DNA of 64,000 nt, from NCBI GenBank assembly GCA_011089965.1, contig JAANAU010000018.1, forward strand, positions 1-64,000. Reading direction: 5' to 3'. Numbering within the stretch: the first letter of the stretch is position 1; each line of letters begins with the position of its first letter. This DNA is from Magnetococcales bacterium (GTDB lineage Bacteria; Pseudomonadota; Magnetococcia; Magnetococcales; Magnetaquicoccaceae). This document shows positions 21,008-30,120 of this stretch, piece by piece. The notes below the pieces were generated by a model. The model saw only the letters and a program-made list of their open reading frames with translations, was not told the DNA's origin and did not search any database. Position numbers and translations under genes: made by a program.

Positions 21008-23629
21008 TCATGCCTGCTCTGCGCGGACGGGTGACAGTGCCGAGGCGCGCGGTTCCGGGATGGGGAGACGTTTGGCCGGCAGACCGCTGATGGCAGCCAT
21101 GATCAGGGTGATGGCATAGGGCATGGACTGCACCAGCAGCACACCGACCCACACCCGTGTATCAAAGAAGTCGAATCCGACGCGCAGTTTGACTCCGATG
21201 GCAGCTGCCCAGAAGGCCAGCATCAGGATGGTTTCGGTACGGGCTGTGGCAATCGCGTGCCAGAAGTGGTGTCCATCGGCCTTCTTTGGGGTGCGGAAAA
21301 AGGGTTTCTCTCCTCCGAAAAAGCCCTGCATGATGGCAATCGAGATGGTATGGGTCAAAGAGAGTCCGGCCACTGCTGCTGCCAAGGATTGCAACGGTCT
21401 GATGCCGATATTGGTATAATAGAGATGCAGATGTTTCAAGATTTTGAATGCGAACAGGATCAACGGCAGCATGCTGAAGACGACCGATGGGGCGTCGGCA
21501 TATTCTGGGCCGATGATCATGGCCAACGACCAGACCAGGGCAATGATGTTGAATCCCAGATTGAGGCCATCGGCCACCCAGGGCATCCATCCGGCCAGGA
21601 AGTGATAGCGTTGTCCCCAGGTGAGTGCGGTTGGTTTCCAGCCGAACAGCTCCTTGATGTGGGCGCGCATGATGCGGACCGCGCCATAGGCCCAGCGGAA
21701 GCGCTGTTTTTTGTAATCGATGAAGGTGTCGGGCATCACCCCGCGTCCATAGCTGCGGGGCACGTAGAGTGCCTGGAATCCCTTCTCGAAGATGCGCAGT
21801 CCCAGTTCGGCATCTTCGGTGATGCACCATTCGGCCCATCCACCCACCGTTTCCAGCACCCAGCGGCGCACCATGGTCATGGTGCCATGTTGGATGATGG
21901 CATTGCGTTCGTTGCGCGTGACCATGCCGATGTAGAAGAATCCGCGATATTCGGCATAGCACATGGACTTGAATGTGCTTTCTTCCTGGTCGTGATAGTC
22001 TTGTGGTGCTTGAACAATGGCGATTTCCGGCTTTTGGAAGTGGGGTATCAGGTCGTACAGCCAGTCCCCGTCCACCAGGTAATCGCTGTCGATCACGGCG
22101 ATCACTTCGGCGCGCGGGTCGGTATGACGCAAGGCGAAATTGAGAGCACCAGCCTTGAAACCGGCCAAGGGATCGACATGGAAGAAACGGAACCGTGCGC
22201 CGAGTTGTGTACAGTGATCGCGCACCGGCTCCCAGATGGCTGGATTTTTGGTATTGTTGTCGATCACCAACACTTCAAAGTGGGGATAGTTCAGTCTGGC
22301 CAGGGAGTTGAGGGTATGGATCATCATCTCCGGGGGTTCATTGTAGGCCGGGACATGAATTGAGACCCATGGGAGTTGTGACTCGTCCTCCACTTCGGGA
22401 CGGGTCAAGGAGCGGCGGCGTGCCTGCACCCAGGCCGCTTCTGCCCACTCGTGGGCTTCGGCAAACAGCACCACGATGACACCGATCATGCCCAACCCCA
22501 GCAGCAACCCAAACAGCATGGCCCCACGGGTCAAATATTGTTGACTGTAGTCATAGACAACGTAGACCGCCAGCGAGGCAATGCCATAGGAGAGTATGGC
22601 CAGAAAGAAGCGGCCCCGTTTGCGCATGCCGTGGCTGTCCAGAAACAGGAGCGTGATCGTCAAGATGCCGACGAACATCGAAGCGCCGGCCAGAACATAC
22701 CATTGGGGGATGCTGACTATCGGGGCATGAAACGGGAATTTGGGTTGACGATCTGCATTGTAGACCCCCCAGTAGGAGCCGACCCCCCGTTCCAGGGAGT
22801 TGCTTTTCCAGGGTTGGTCAAAGGCTTCGATCACATAATAGACATATTTCTCCTTGTGGGCGCGCGCCAGGAAGCGACGCAGGAAGGTGGCCTGTTCGGC
22901 CTGTCCGGCTTTGGCGTCGATGCGGGTGCGTCCATCGCTGGGCCAACCGACCTCACCGATGACGATGGGTTTTTTCGGATAGGCATCCCGCAGTTCGTTC
23001 ATGCGGAATACGATGTAGTCGATGGCCTGGTCCTGGGCGATCCCTTCCCAGTAGGGAAGCATGTGTACGGCTATGAAGTCGGTATGTTTGACCAGTTCGG
23101 GATATTTCAGCCAGATATGCCAGGGTTCGGCAGTGCTCACCGGTGCATTGACGGCTGAACGTACCCGGTCGAGATATTTGATCAGTTTTTCGACCGGGAC
23201 GCGATCATGGAGCAAGGATTCGTTGCCGACAATCACGCGCACGACGCTTTGGGCATTGGCGTTGACGGTTTTGATCAACCGTTCGATTTCCGCGTTGTTG
23301 CGTTCTTCGTCGGTATCGATCCAGCCTCCGACCATGACATTGATGTCGTGTTTGTGGGCCAGACGGGGGATCTCCGCCAGTACCCCTTCCACGGTATAGG
23401 TGCGCACGGCATAGGTTTTGCCGGCCAGCAGGGCCAGATCTTCATCGATCTGTGCGGCAGTGGGGTGGATCCCTTTTTGCGGATCCTGATCGGCGCGATA
23501 GGGGGCAAAGGCAAACCCCATGACCCGATCCGGCCAGAGCGGCTCTTCCAGGGGGCGGTTGAACCAGGCCCAAAGACTGAGTGTAATCAGGGTGACAGCA
23601 CCGACAACCAACCAATGGCTAGGTTTCAT
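21008..23629 (-). CDS. Beta-glucan synthase: GH17 domain fused to GT2 synthase
   Basis: Two-domain membrane enzyme of about 873 residues. After an N-terminal anchor (HWLVVGAVTLITLSLWAWF) comes a periplasmic GH17-like domain with the acid/base VGNE and nucleophile IGEVGWPS. Two or three membrane helices lead to a processive GT2 domain with VIDNN, DSDY, ITEDAELG and QRFRW (the Q-x-x-R-W motif), then further membrane helices. This architecture is that of NdvB/NdvC-type beta-1,3(1,6)-glucan synthases, where the GH17 part is thought to act as a transglycosylase. The ATG at 23629 starts just before the anchor; in-frame ATGs at 23692 and 23725 are alternatives, none with a good ribosome binding site. 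Confidence 0.88.
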   Translation of the reverse strand: MKPSHWLVVGAVTLITLSLWAWFNRPLEEPLWPDRVMGFAFAPYRADQDPQKGIHPTAAQIDEDLALLAGKTYAVRTYTVEGVLAEIPRLAHKHDINVMVGGWIDTDEERNNAEIERLIKTVNANAQSVVRVIVGNESLLHDRVPVEKLIKYLDRVRSAVNAPVSTAEPWHIWLKYPELVKHTDFIAVHMLPYWEGIAQDQAIDYIVFRMNELRDAYPKKPIVIGEVGWPSDGRTRIDAKAGQAEQATFLRRFLARAHKEKYVYYVIEAFDQPWKSNSLERGVGSYWGVYNADRQPKFPFHAPIVSIPQWYVLAGASMFVGILTITLLFLDSHGMRKRGRFFLAILSYGIASLAVYVVYDYSQQYLTRGAMLFGLLLGLGMIGVIVVLFAEAHEWAEAAWVQARRRSLTRPEVEDESQLPWVSIHVPAYNEPPEMMIHTLNSLARLNYPHFEVLVIDNNTKNPAIWEPVRDHCTQLGARFRFFHVDPLAGFKAGALNFALRHTDPRAEVIAVIDSDYLVDGDWLYDLIPHFQKPEIAIVQAPQDYHDQEESTFKSMCYAEYRGFFYIGMVTRNERNAIIQHGTMTMVRRWVLETVGGWAEWCITEDAELGLRIFEKGFQALYVPRSYGRGVMPDTFIDYKKQRFRWAYGAVRIMRAHIKELFGWKPTALTWGQRYHFLAGWMPWVADGLNLGFNIIALVWSLAMIIGPEYADAPSVVFSMLPLILFAFKILKHLHLYYTNIGIRPLQSLAAAVAGLSLTHTISIAIMQGFFGGEKPFFRTPKKADGHHFWHAIATARTETILMLAFWAAAIGVKLRVGFDFFDTRVWVGVLLVQSMPYAITLIMAAISGLPAKRLPIPEPRASALSPVRAEQA

Positions 23630-23770
23630 GGGGGAGAGATCCGCATACGTGCAATAATAAGGTCGAAAACTGCGTCTTACCAAGCGACGCATTGGCCTTA
23701 TAGCACACTCCAATGACGGTGACAAAGAGTGCCAGGGCGTTTCTTGAACCAGGGCGTTTTTTTTCGTGGT

Positions 23771-24994
23771 CTATGGGGGAGGCGCGGCTGGATGGATCAG
23801 TGTCTGCAACCAGTTTTCCAACTGATCCACGCGGCGGTCCCAACTGTTTTCCAGGGCGCGGGCACGGCGGGTGGCGGGGGTGCCGACGCCATGACCGGCA
23901 ATGGCCTGTTTCAGTGCGTTCTCCCAGGCATCGGTATCGGAGGCGATCTGCATCACATCGGCAAATTCCCGCAATGCTTCCTGGGGCGCGGCCACCACCG
24001 GTCTGCCGGTGGCCAGGTATTCGTGCAGTTTGGTGGGGTAGCCGTGGACCACCCAGTCATCGGGTGCGCCCTGTTCGATGCGGGCGATCTTGTAGCAGAT
24101 GACATTGACATCCATGTGTACCACATAGGCCGGGATCTCGTCGCGTCCTTTGAGTCCCAGGAAATGGATGTTGGGCAGGTGCAGCAGACGCTCCCAGGCC
24201 TGGCGAGCCAGACGTTCCCGGTCCTGGGTGCCATTCATGTAGATCGGCCCCATGAAGACCCAGTGCCATTCCGGGTGACGGATGGCTATCATGGTCACCA
24301 TGTCCAGATCGATCTTTGGATTGATATTACCTACATAACCGATTCTGGGGGTTGGAATGGCTGCCAGATCCTGCGGGCATGGGGCGTGATCGGCGTTGGC
24401 AAAACGGTGTGCATCTGCACCGTTGGGGAGCAGACGGGCTTTCAGGTGACCTCCTGCCGGCAGGTGCCGGGCCATACCGGGCGAGGAGGCGGTGATCAGA
24501 TCCGCCCGTGTCACCAGTCGTTCTTCCATGGCGCTTTTGGCAGGGGACCAGTGATCCATGAGTCGATAGACATCATAGACATGATAGACGACCCAATCGG
24601 GTCGCAGCCACTCAAGGAGTGGTTCAAACTGAGGATGAAAGAGCATGGCCACGGTTGTTCCCGGGGTTTGGGAGCTGCGCAGCAGTCGGGCAGCATGCAT
24701 GGCCAGTACACGTTGGTTCCAGAACGATGAGCGGTCCCACAAGCAGGGCCAGCGACCCGGTCGGTCCACCCGCACTCCGGATTCGCGCGTTTCGAGTCTC
24801 CCCAGCCAGGGAGCGCGCTGCCAGCTTTCGGTATGCCGTGACCACCAGTGCATGGGACCATGACTGTAGATCACCGGCCAGCCACGTTGTGCCAGGCGGC
24901 TCAACAGTTGCTGACGACTGAGCCAATGGTTGTCCCAGGGGTGGGGGGCAAAGGCCAGGATCTGGGGGTGGTGGGTGGGTGCGTCAAACTCCAT
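23771..24994 (-). CDS. Glycosyltransferase, GT-B fold
   Basis: Probable 407-residue glycosyltransferase. The N-terminal part reads ILAFAPHPWDNHWLSRQQ and DWVVYHVYDVYRLM; the C-terminal part has RIGYVGNINPKIDLDMV and HGYPTKLHEYLATGRPVVA, the donor-binding region with the conserved Glu. It resembles TuaH-like and exosortase-associated transferases. The frame opens at 25066 through MIVYTMSSY, but composition favours MEFDAPTHH at 24994; neither start has a clear ribosome binding site. It lies 141 bp upstream of the glucan synthase and probably belongs to the same envelope glycan locus. Confidence 0.8.
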   Translation of the reverse strand: MEFDAPTHHPQILAFAPHPWDNHWLSRQQLLSRLAQRGWPVIYSHGPMHWWSRHTESWQRAPWLGRLETRESGVRVDRPGRWPCLWDRSSFWNQRVLAMHAARLLRSSQTPGTTVAMLFHPQFEPLLEWLRPDWVVYHVYDVYRLMDHWSPAKSAMEERLVTRADLITASSPGMARHLPAGGHLKARLLPNGADAHRFANADHAPCPQDLAAIPTPRIGYVGNINPKIDLDMVTMIAIRHPEWHWVFMGPIYMNGTQDRERLARQAWERLLHLPNIHFLGLKGRDEIPAYVVHMDVNVICYKIARIEQGAPDDWVVHGYPTKLHEYLATGRPVVAAPQEALREFADVMQIASDTDAWENALKQAIAGHGVGTPATRRARALENSWDRRVDQLENWLQTLIHPAAPPP

Positions 24995-25122
24995 GGGAAA
25001 GATACCAACCGTGGCCAAAAGAGGAAAAGAGACAAAAATGTAAGATGACATTGTATATACTATCATGGTCCATGCGTGCGTATCGAAGGGGAGGTGTCAT
25101 GGTGGACGCTTTTTTTTTCTGC

Positions 25123-25150
25123 TTGCAATTTGACGCGAGTCCGCTAGACT
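25123..25150 (+). promoter_or_regulatory. Possible promoter of the small-gene pair
   Basis: TTGCAA (25123-25128) and TAGACT (25145-25150) are 16 bases apart, downstream of a T-rich run, about 65 bp before the first small gene. Each hexamer has four consensus matches, so the call is tentative. Confidence 0.3.
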
Positions 25151-25218
25151 GATTTCGTTAAATCGGTGGCACCAGATGCATTGCTGGTCTCTCCCAAACT
25201 ACTGATAGGTAAAAGAAA

Positions 25219-25491
25219 ATGAGTATCTATGGCGCAAACGCACTGATGTTTGGACCGAGCGCGCAAGTCGCTTTTGAGGGATTGGCGCAGCGGACACGTG
25301 CCATGGCCGATACGTCCATGCTCCGCTTCTTTGAGCGCAATGCCGTACAGAGCATGACCGGAGTTGCCAACGATACTGCGCGCGCTTCGGTGGCTTACAA
25401 GGTCACGCTGTCCGAAGCGGCCATGCGGCTGTTCCACCAGAAAGCCGGTATCTCCACGGCAGAAGCGGTCTCTACCAAGCTGATTCTGTAG
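25219..25491 (+). CDS. Small hypothetical protein (90 aa)
   Basis: I do not recognise this protein. It has no signal peptide or membrane helix. The N-terminal third is rich in small residues (MSIYGANALMFGPSAQVAFE), the middle is an amphipathic helix with Arg-rich faces (GLAQRTRAMADTSMLRFFER), and the C-terminal part (AMRLFHQKAGISTAEAVST) is Ala-rich and helical. A purine-rich AAAAGAAA precedes the ATG. It stands 120 bp before a second small gene on the same strand, with a paired sequence in between. Composition is like that of the main chromosome, so it looks like a resident gene. Confidence 0.6.
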   Translation: MSIYGANALMFGPSAQVAFEGLAQRTRAMADTSMLRFFERNAVQSMTGVANDTARASVAYKVTLSEAAMRLFHQKAGISTAEAVSTKLIL

Positions 25492-25527
25492 TTTCCTGGC
25501 TCCTCTACGTCATTTCCAACAGATCTT

Positions 25528-25568
25528 CCCTGGCAAACCAATACGATTACGGTTGATCCCTGCCAGGG
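25528..25568. other. Paired sequence between two small genes
   Basis: CCCTGGCA (25528-25535) pairs perfectly with TGCCAGGG (25561-25568). Inside the 25-base loop AACC and GGTT can pair again, giving a nested hairpin. There is no T run, so it is not a standard terminator. It may separate or couple expression of the flanking small genes. Confidence 0.35.
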
Positions 25569-25614
25569 TTGCATCTGACCTCTGACAAAGTTTTTGCAAA
25601 CGCGAGACGTTGCT

Positions 25615-25869
25615 ATGGGCATGGATCATCGCACCTTTGAGCAACTGAAAGAACTGGGTCCCGGGCGCATCGCTTCGGACAATGTCGCTTCTCTCTATCA
25701 TCTGGCGTTTCAGGAATTTGGCCACCAGGCACTTTGGAGCCGTCAGCCAAGCGCACACCCGACGATTGCCCAAGCCCTGATCGTTTCCGACTGTCTGCGT
25801 CGTGAAGTCAACCAGATAACCCGCTCTCTTGCCGCTCAGATTAAAGAGGCTTGCCGTGCCGCTCTCTGA
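25615..25869 (+). CDS. Small hypothetical protein (84 aa)
   Basis: Mostly helical soluble protein beginning MGMDHRTFEQLKELGPGR. The central block FQEFGHQALWSRQPSAHPT and the C-terminal block ALIVSDCLRREVNQITRSLA look like conserved-type helices, but I cannot name the family. A TTG at 25594 is an in-frame alternative that would add seven residues; neither start has a strong ribosome binding site, and a second ATG follows two codons later. It is probably co-expressed with the 90-residue protein upstream. The stop is 56 bp before the convergent CapA-like gene. Confidence 0.55.
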   Translation: MGMDHRTFEQLKELGPGRIASDNVASLYHLAFQEFGHQALWSRQPSAHPTIAQALIVSDCLRREVNQITRSLAAQIKEACRAAL

Positions 25870-25925
25870 ACTGCAAAGCGCAATCTGAGCTGTAAGCTGT
25901 AAGAAGGTACAGTCCGATTGACACG

Positions 25926-27179
25926 CTATGGCGGGTTGTCCAGTGGATCGATGGAGATCTGGCGGGTGGCGGGTGGGGGTTGGCAGGAGTCAGGGTTGTC
26001 CGAAGTGCGAGTCAAAGCTTGATCGTAGCCGATCATGTTGGCTTTGGGGAGTACCTTGAGCAGGTGTTTCAGACCTGCATGGGAGCCATCGGGATCCAGT
26101 GCCGTCAGCAGTCGTTCTCCCTCCTGGTTGGCCATGAAAGCCGGAACAAACCGGACTTGTGCAATCCGGGTCTTTCCCTGATCTTGGATCAGATCCAGGA
26201 GCAACAGCGCGATGGATTGTTGCCAGATCTGTTTTTGCCCATTGACGAAATTGCCGAGCGAATAAACGATCAAGGTCTCGCGTCCATCCCGGGTGCGATG
26301 TTTGACCCATGGTTGCACGGTGTGCGGGTGGCTGCCCAGGATGGCCAACGCGCCCAATTCCAGCATCTCTTTGGCAAACTCCTCTTGGACCGGTGTGGGT
26401 TGGGTGGAGTTCTCCTCTCCCCAGTGCGGGGTGATGAACACGGCATCCACTTGATCTTTCCATAGGGTGACCAGTTGTCGGATCTCCTGCTGGTGGGCAT
26501 GGCAGAGCAATACCTGTCTGCGAAAATCGATCACTCCATTGGTGCCGTAGGAGCAGCCGATCCAGGCTGTGGTCAGCCCGTTGCGGGTGAGGATGGCAAC
26601 CCACGGTTGTCGCTGGACTTCATGATTGGAGCGTCTGGCCCCTGAATAGGCGATTCCGGCCTGCTCCAAAGCGGCAATCGTCCGGTCAATCCCCAATGCC
26701 TTGCGATCCAGGATGTGATTGTTCCCCAGTGACAGGATGTCAAAACCACTGATTGCCAGATCCGCCACCAGTTGCGCCGGGTAGTTGAAGAGCGGAAAAC
26801 TGTTGTAGACCTGTTGATCGAATATCAATCCTGGATCCTGGACATGGCCGCCAGTCGAGTTGACTCCGGCAGCTGCCGGTCCTTCCAGGTTGGCAAAGCT
26901 GATGTCAGCGGATTGAATCAATCCTGTGAGTTGTTGCCATAACGGGGCAAAAGAGCCGACACGCACGGCCTGTTTTTGCAAGGTGTCATGCAGCAAAATA
27001 TCCCCGACCGCCAGAATGCGTTGGCGAGGACCAGGATGACACGCATGCAGGAACTGTACCCCCTTGCGCAGCGCCATGGGCGCAGGAGCGGGTGGGGCTG
27101 CATTCAGTTCGGCCACCAGAAAACCTGCTGCCATCCACAGCAGCCAGATGGCATGCCATCGGAGAGAGTGCCGCACCAT
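25926..27179 (-). CDS. CapA/PGA-cap family protein
   Basis: Exported metallophosphatase-fold protein of 417 residues with a signal peptide (MVRHSLRWHAIWLLWMAAGF, then a likely cleavage site after LNA). Family motifs appear in order: AVGDILLHD, SFANLEGPA, SLGNNH, ITPHWG, LGSHPHTVQPW and YSLGNFV. Relatives include CapA of poly-gamma-glutamate capsule synthesis, but no capB or capC is near, so a periplasmic polymer role remains open. The frame opens at 27227; the ATG at 27179 gives a proper signal peptide. Confidence 0.85.
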   Translation of the reverse strand: MVRHSLRWHAIWLLWMAAGFLVAELNAAPPAPAPMALRKGVQFLHACHPGPRQRILAVGDILLHDTLQKQAVRVGSFAPLWQQLTGLIQSADISFANLEGPAAAGVNSTGGHVQDPGLIFDQQVYNSFPLFNYPAQLVADLAISGFDILSLGNNHILDRKALGIDRTIAALEQAGIAYSGARRSNHEVQRQPWVAILTRNGLTTAWIGCSYGTNGVIDFRRQVLLCHAHQQEIRQLVTLWKDQVDAVFITPHWGEENSTQPTPVQEEFAKEMLELGALAILGSHPHTVQPWVKHRTRDGRETLIVYSLGNFVNGQKQIWQQSIALLLLDLIQDQGKTRIAQVRFVPAFMANQEGERLLTALDPDGSHAGLKHLLKVLPKANMIGYDQALTRTSDNPDSCQPPPATRQISIDPLDNPP

Positions 27180-27333
27180 GAGTTGTGGTCGAGTGGTCCA
27201 GGTTGGATGGAAAAAGAAGAGAAACAAGGCTCAAGCGTATTTTTTTCGCGTGTGTACGTGGATGATATGCTAAAATGGGTCTGGGTTGCAAAGGCCAGGC
27301 ATGGATGATTTTTTCTTGAAACGAGGTGGTCTC

Positions 27334-28617
27334 ATGTTCGAGCGGATTTTGTTCAATCAATGGGGTCGATTCTCCAAGGCCATTGTGCCATTGACCCCGT
27401 TGACGCTGTTGATGGGCGCTTCTGCCACGGGAAAAACGCAACTTCTGGAAGGAGTGCGGCTGCTCTCCTGGTTGGCCAAGGGTCAGCCGTTGGATCGACT
27501 CGAAGAACTGGTGGGCCACACCGGGCATCATCGGGTACGTGGGTTGATCGAAGATCTGCCCAAGGCCGGAGCCAATCGTTTTGGTCTGGCCTGTTCCGGC
27601 ACACAAGCGGATGTTGAATTCCAGATGGGCATGATGCTCGAAATCCAGGCCGGGGGTTCTGTCCGCCTGGTGTATGAACACCTCAAGGAGATCCGGGGAA
27701 CAGAACCACGGACTTTGTATCAGGCGGCACCAGGTTCAAAAGGGCGGTTGAAAGTCGATCTGGATGCTTCTGGTCAGCCAGACTCCAGGCAGCGCGTCAC
27801 CCTGGATGATCGCCATCCGCTTTTTGCCCGCTGTGCTGGATTGGGAGGGGTGGATGGAGCGGCAGATCACCGGATCGCCAAGGGTTGCGCGGTTGTCCAG
27901 CAGTGGTTGACCTCGGTTGTGGATCTGGATTTTGATCTGGCGGCCATGCGTGCCTATGGCTCCACGCAGGCGCAGGTGTTGCAACCGGATGGAGGCAATC
28001 TCTCTGGGGTGTTGTATCGTTTGTGGGGTGGGGAGCGTCCGGAAGGGGAATTGACCCATGCCGAACAGGTGCAACGGGCCGATATCTGCGCCGCTTTGCA
28101 GATCCTGCCTGGTCTGGAACAGGCCATGCCCGGTTTTGTCCTGGGTGGACGTGGGGATGTGGTGGTCCGGATCCGTGAATCCATGAATGATGCGGTGCCA
28201 TCCTATGATGTTTCACGGTTTTCCGATGGGCAATTGCGTGTGTTGGGTCTGATGGCAGCCCTGTTGAGCTGCCCGGAGTCAACTCTGGTGGTGATGGATG
28301 GGATCGATTCCATGCTCTATCCGCAGATTGCACCACACCTGTTGCAACACATCCAAACCGTGGCTCAACGTCGTCATCTGCGGGTGTTGCTGGTGGGACG
28401 TGATCCGGCTTTGCTTGATGCCTTGCCTGATTCCGCCCTGGCCGATGCCCTGCTGTGTCATCGGGACAATTCTGCTATTGCCAGTCGAGTGGTGCGACTC
28501 GGGGATTTGTCGGATCATCCCGGTCGTTTGGCCGCAGGTCCGGTGGGTCATCTCCTGACCCGTGGAGTTCTGGAGCGGTTTGCCAATATCGTGCGGGTTT
28601 CCGGCGTTCCATCCTGA
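27334..28617 (+). CDS. AAA/SMC-type P-loop ATPase with unusual Walker B
   Basis: Cytosolic ATPase of 427 residues related to RecF/OLD-like AAA_21 proteins. Walker A GASATGKTQ is near residue 29, a signature-like FSDGQLRVLGL near 296, and the Walker B region LVVMDGIDSMLYP near 323, where relatives usually have an E-E-P-E or D-E-P-E tract before L-H-P. The glutamate after the Walker B Asp is Gly here, so hydrolysis may be slow or need a partner. GAGGTGG precedes the ATG at 27334; an upstream in-frame TTG at 27286 is less likely. It is followed 15 bp later by an HD-GYP phosphodiesterase, suggesting co-transcription. Function unknown. Confidence 0.75.
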   Translation: MFERILFNQWGRFSKAIVPLTPLTLLMGASATGKTQLLEGVRLLSWLAKGQPLDRLEELVGHTGHHRVRGLIEDLPKAGANRFGLACSGTQADVEFQMGMMLEIQAGGSVRLVYEHLKEIRGTEPRTLYQAAPGSKGRLKVDLDASGQPDSRQRVTLDDRHPLFARCAGLGGVDGAADHRIAKGCAVVQQWLTSVVDLDFDLAAMRAYGSTQAQVLQPDGGNLSGVLYRLWGGERPEGELTHAEQVQRADICAALQILPGLEQAMPGFVLGGRGDVVVRIRESMNDAVPSYDVSRFSDGQLRVLGLMAALLSCPESTLVVMDGIDSMLYPQIAPHLLQHIQTVAQRRHLRVLLVGRDPALLDALPDSALADALLCHRDNSAIASRVVRLGDLSDHPGRLAAGPVGHLLTRGVLERFANIVRVSGVPS

Positions 28618-28632
28618 GTCAGGGGATTGGTT

Positions 28633-30009
28633 ATGTCCTGGTTGACACGGGTCTCTTTGACCCAGAAAATCGTTTTCTTTTTGTTGTGGGCTTTTCTGAT
28701 CAATAGTTATATTTTGGTCATGGAGTCCGAGTCCCAGTTTGAAAGGGCCATGCTGGAACAGGTGTACAAGCAGGCGCAAAGCTATCTGATCGGTTTGTCG
28801 CAACGGCTGGAAGGGTTGCCAGCCAATGCCACAGCTGACCAATATCGCCAGGTGCTGTTGGATGGCATGACGCCGGATCACTACGATGTCATGGATTTCG
28901 TACCATCCGAGATCTATCTCTATGCCGCGACCGGACAGATCCTGGCTCATTCCCAACCGGGTGAACATCCCCGCAAATCCATGGATGGCCGCTATGGGCA
29001 GGTCATACGGGAAGGTCGTCCGCTCATCTCGTCCGATTTGCCGGATCTGGTGGAAAAAAATGCCTTTGATTCTCATCCAACTATTGATGTAATTGTGCCG
29101 GTACGTCTGGGGGGGCAAGAGGTCAATGCCGGTCTGGAGGCGGAGTTGCACATGGATGAGTTGATGGTGCATATCCAACGTATTGATGATATTTATGAAA
29201 AACGGATTGTTTTGATCGTTTCGATTTCCGGTCTGATTCTGTTCCTGTTTGTCTGGTGGTTGTTGCATCAGGTGGCGATCCGTCATGTGGTCCGTTTTGC
29301 GCACAGCACGACCCGTTTCGGTCAGGGCGTTCTGGAGGAGCGCATTTCCTTGCCTCTGCCCCGGGATGAGATCGGCAGGTTGGGTGGGGCGATCAACGGC
29401 ATGGCGGACAATATCCAGCAACTCATGCGCAGCCAGGAAGAGAGTTATCTGCAAACCCTGCAAGCCTTGAGCAAGGCCCTGGAGGCCAAGGATGCCTATA
29501 CGCAGAGCCATTCGGCCCGGGTTTCCAAATATGCGGTGATGCTTGGCAAACATTTGGGGCTGGCAGAAGAGACCCTGAAAACCCTCAACAAGGGTGCCCT
29601 GATGCATGATTTGGGCAAGATCGGGGTTCCGGATGCCATTCTCAACAAGCCAGGTCCATTGACCGAGGAGGAGTTTGCCATTATGCGCGGTCATGCCCGT
29701 TACACGGCAACGATCATGCGCCCTTTGCATCGTTTTCATGAATTCTTGGAAATTGCCGCCTGGCATCATGAACATTGGGATGGGAGCGGTTATCCGGATG
29801 GATTGGCTGGCGAGCGGATTCCCTTGTTGGCCAGAATTGTCTCCATTGCCGACACCTGGGATGCCATGACCGGAGATCGGGTTTATCGCAAGGGCATGCC
29901 GTTGGAAAAGGCGCTGGGCATTTTGGAAAAAGAACAGCACTCCGGCCAGTGGGATCCGCATCTGGTGGGGAAATTCATGGAGATGATCCGTCGGGAGGAG
30001 CGTTGTTAA
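28633..30009 (+). CDS. Membrane HD-GYP cyclic-di-GMP phosphodiesterase
   Basis: Predicted c-di-GMP hydrolase of 458 residues with a sensory N-terminus. Membrane helix 1 is at about 10-28, followed by a periplasmic sensor of about 150 residues, helix 2 near 192-214, a HAMP-like linker (LPRDEIGRLGGAINGMADNI), then the HD-GYP domain: HSARVSKYA, HDLGKIGVP at 325, GHARYT, and HHEHWDGSGYPDGL at 378 with the GYP signature. All metal-site residues look present. It opposes the diguanylate cyclase encoded at 32347-34014, so local c-di-GMP turnover is plausible. The ATG at 28633 has AGGGG upstream. Confidence 0.92.
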   Translation: MSWLTRVSLTQKIVFFLLWAFLINSYILVMESESQFERAMLEQVYKQAQSYLIGLSQRLEGLPANATADQYRQVLLDGMTPDHYDVMDFVPSEIYLYAATGQILAHSQPGEHPRKSMDGRYGQVIREGRPLISSDLPDLVEKNAFDSHPTIDVIVPVRLGGQEVNAGLEAELHMDELMVHIQRIDDIYEKRIVLIVSISGLILFLFVWWLLHQVAIRHVVRFAHSTTRFGQGVLEERISLPLPRDEIGRLGGAINGMADNIQQLMRSQEESYLQTLQALSKALEAKDAYTQSHSARVSKYAVMLGKHLGLAEETLKTLNKGALMHDLGKIGVPDAILNKPGPLTEEEFAIMRGHARYTATIMRPLHRFHEFLEIAAWHHEHWDGSGYPDGLAGERIPLLARIVSIADTWDAMTGDRVYRKGMPLEKALGILEKEQHSGQWDPHLVGKFMEMIRREERC

Positions 30010-30051
30010 ACCGCACCCATTTCGGGATGCATAGTTTATGTCAAGGGGGGT

Positions 30052-30097
30052 CCAGGGGCCAATGGCTCCTGGTGGGATCCAAGGGCAACGCCCTTGG
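30052..30097. repeat. Tandem REP-like hairpins
   Basis: Two compact hairpins lie side by side: CCAGGGGCC-aat-GGCTCCTGG (30052-30072, 9 bp with one wobble) and CCAAGGGC-aac-GCCCTTGG (30079-30097, 8 bp perfect). Both have 3-base loops. The arrangement is that of repetitive extragenic palindromes, which are usually scattered in many copies; only one copy is in this window. It sits exactly where the missing front half of the adjacent PIN gene should be. Confidence 0.6.
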
Positions 30098-30120
30098 TGG
30101 GGTTTGGGCAACGCGGTTTG

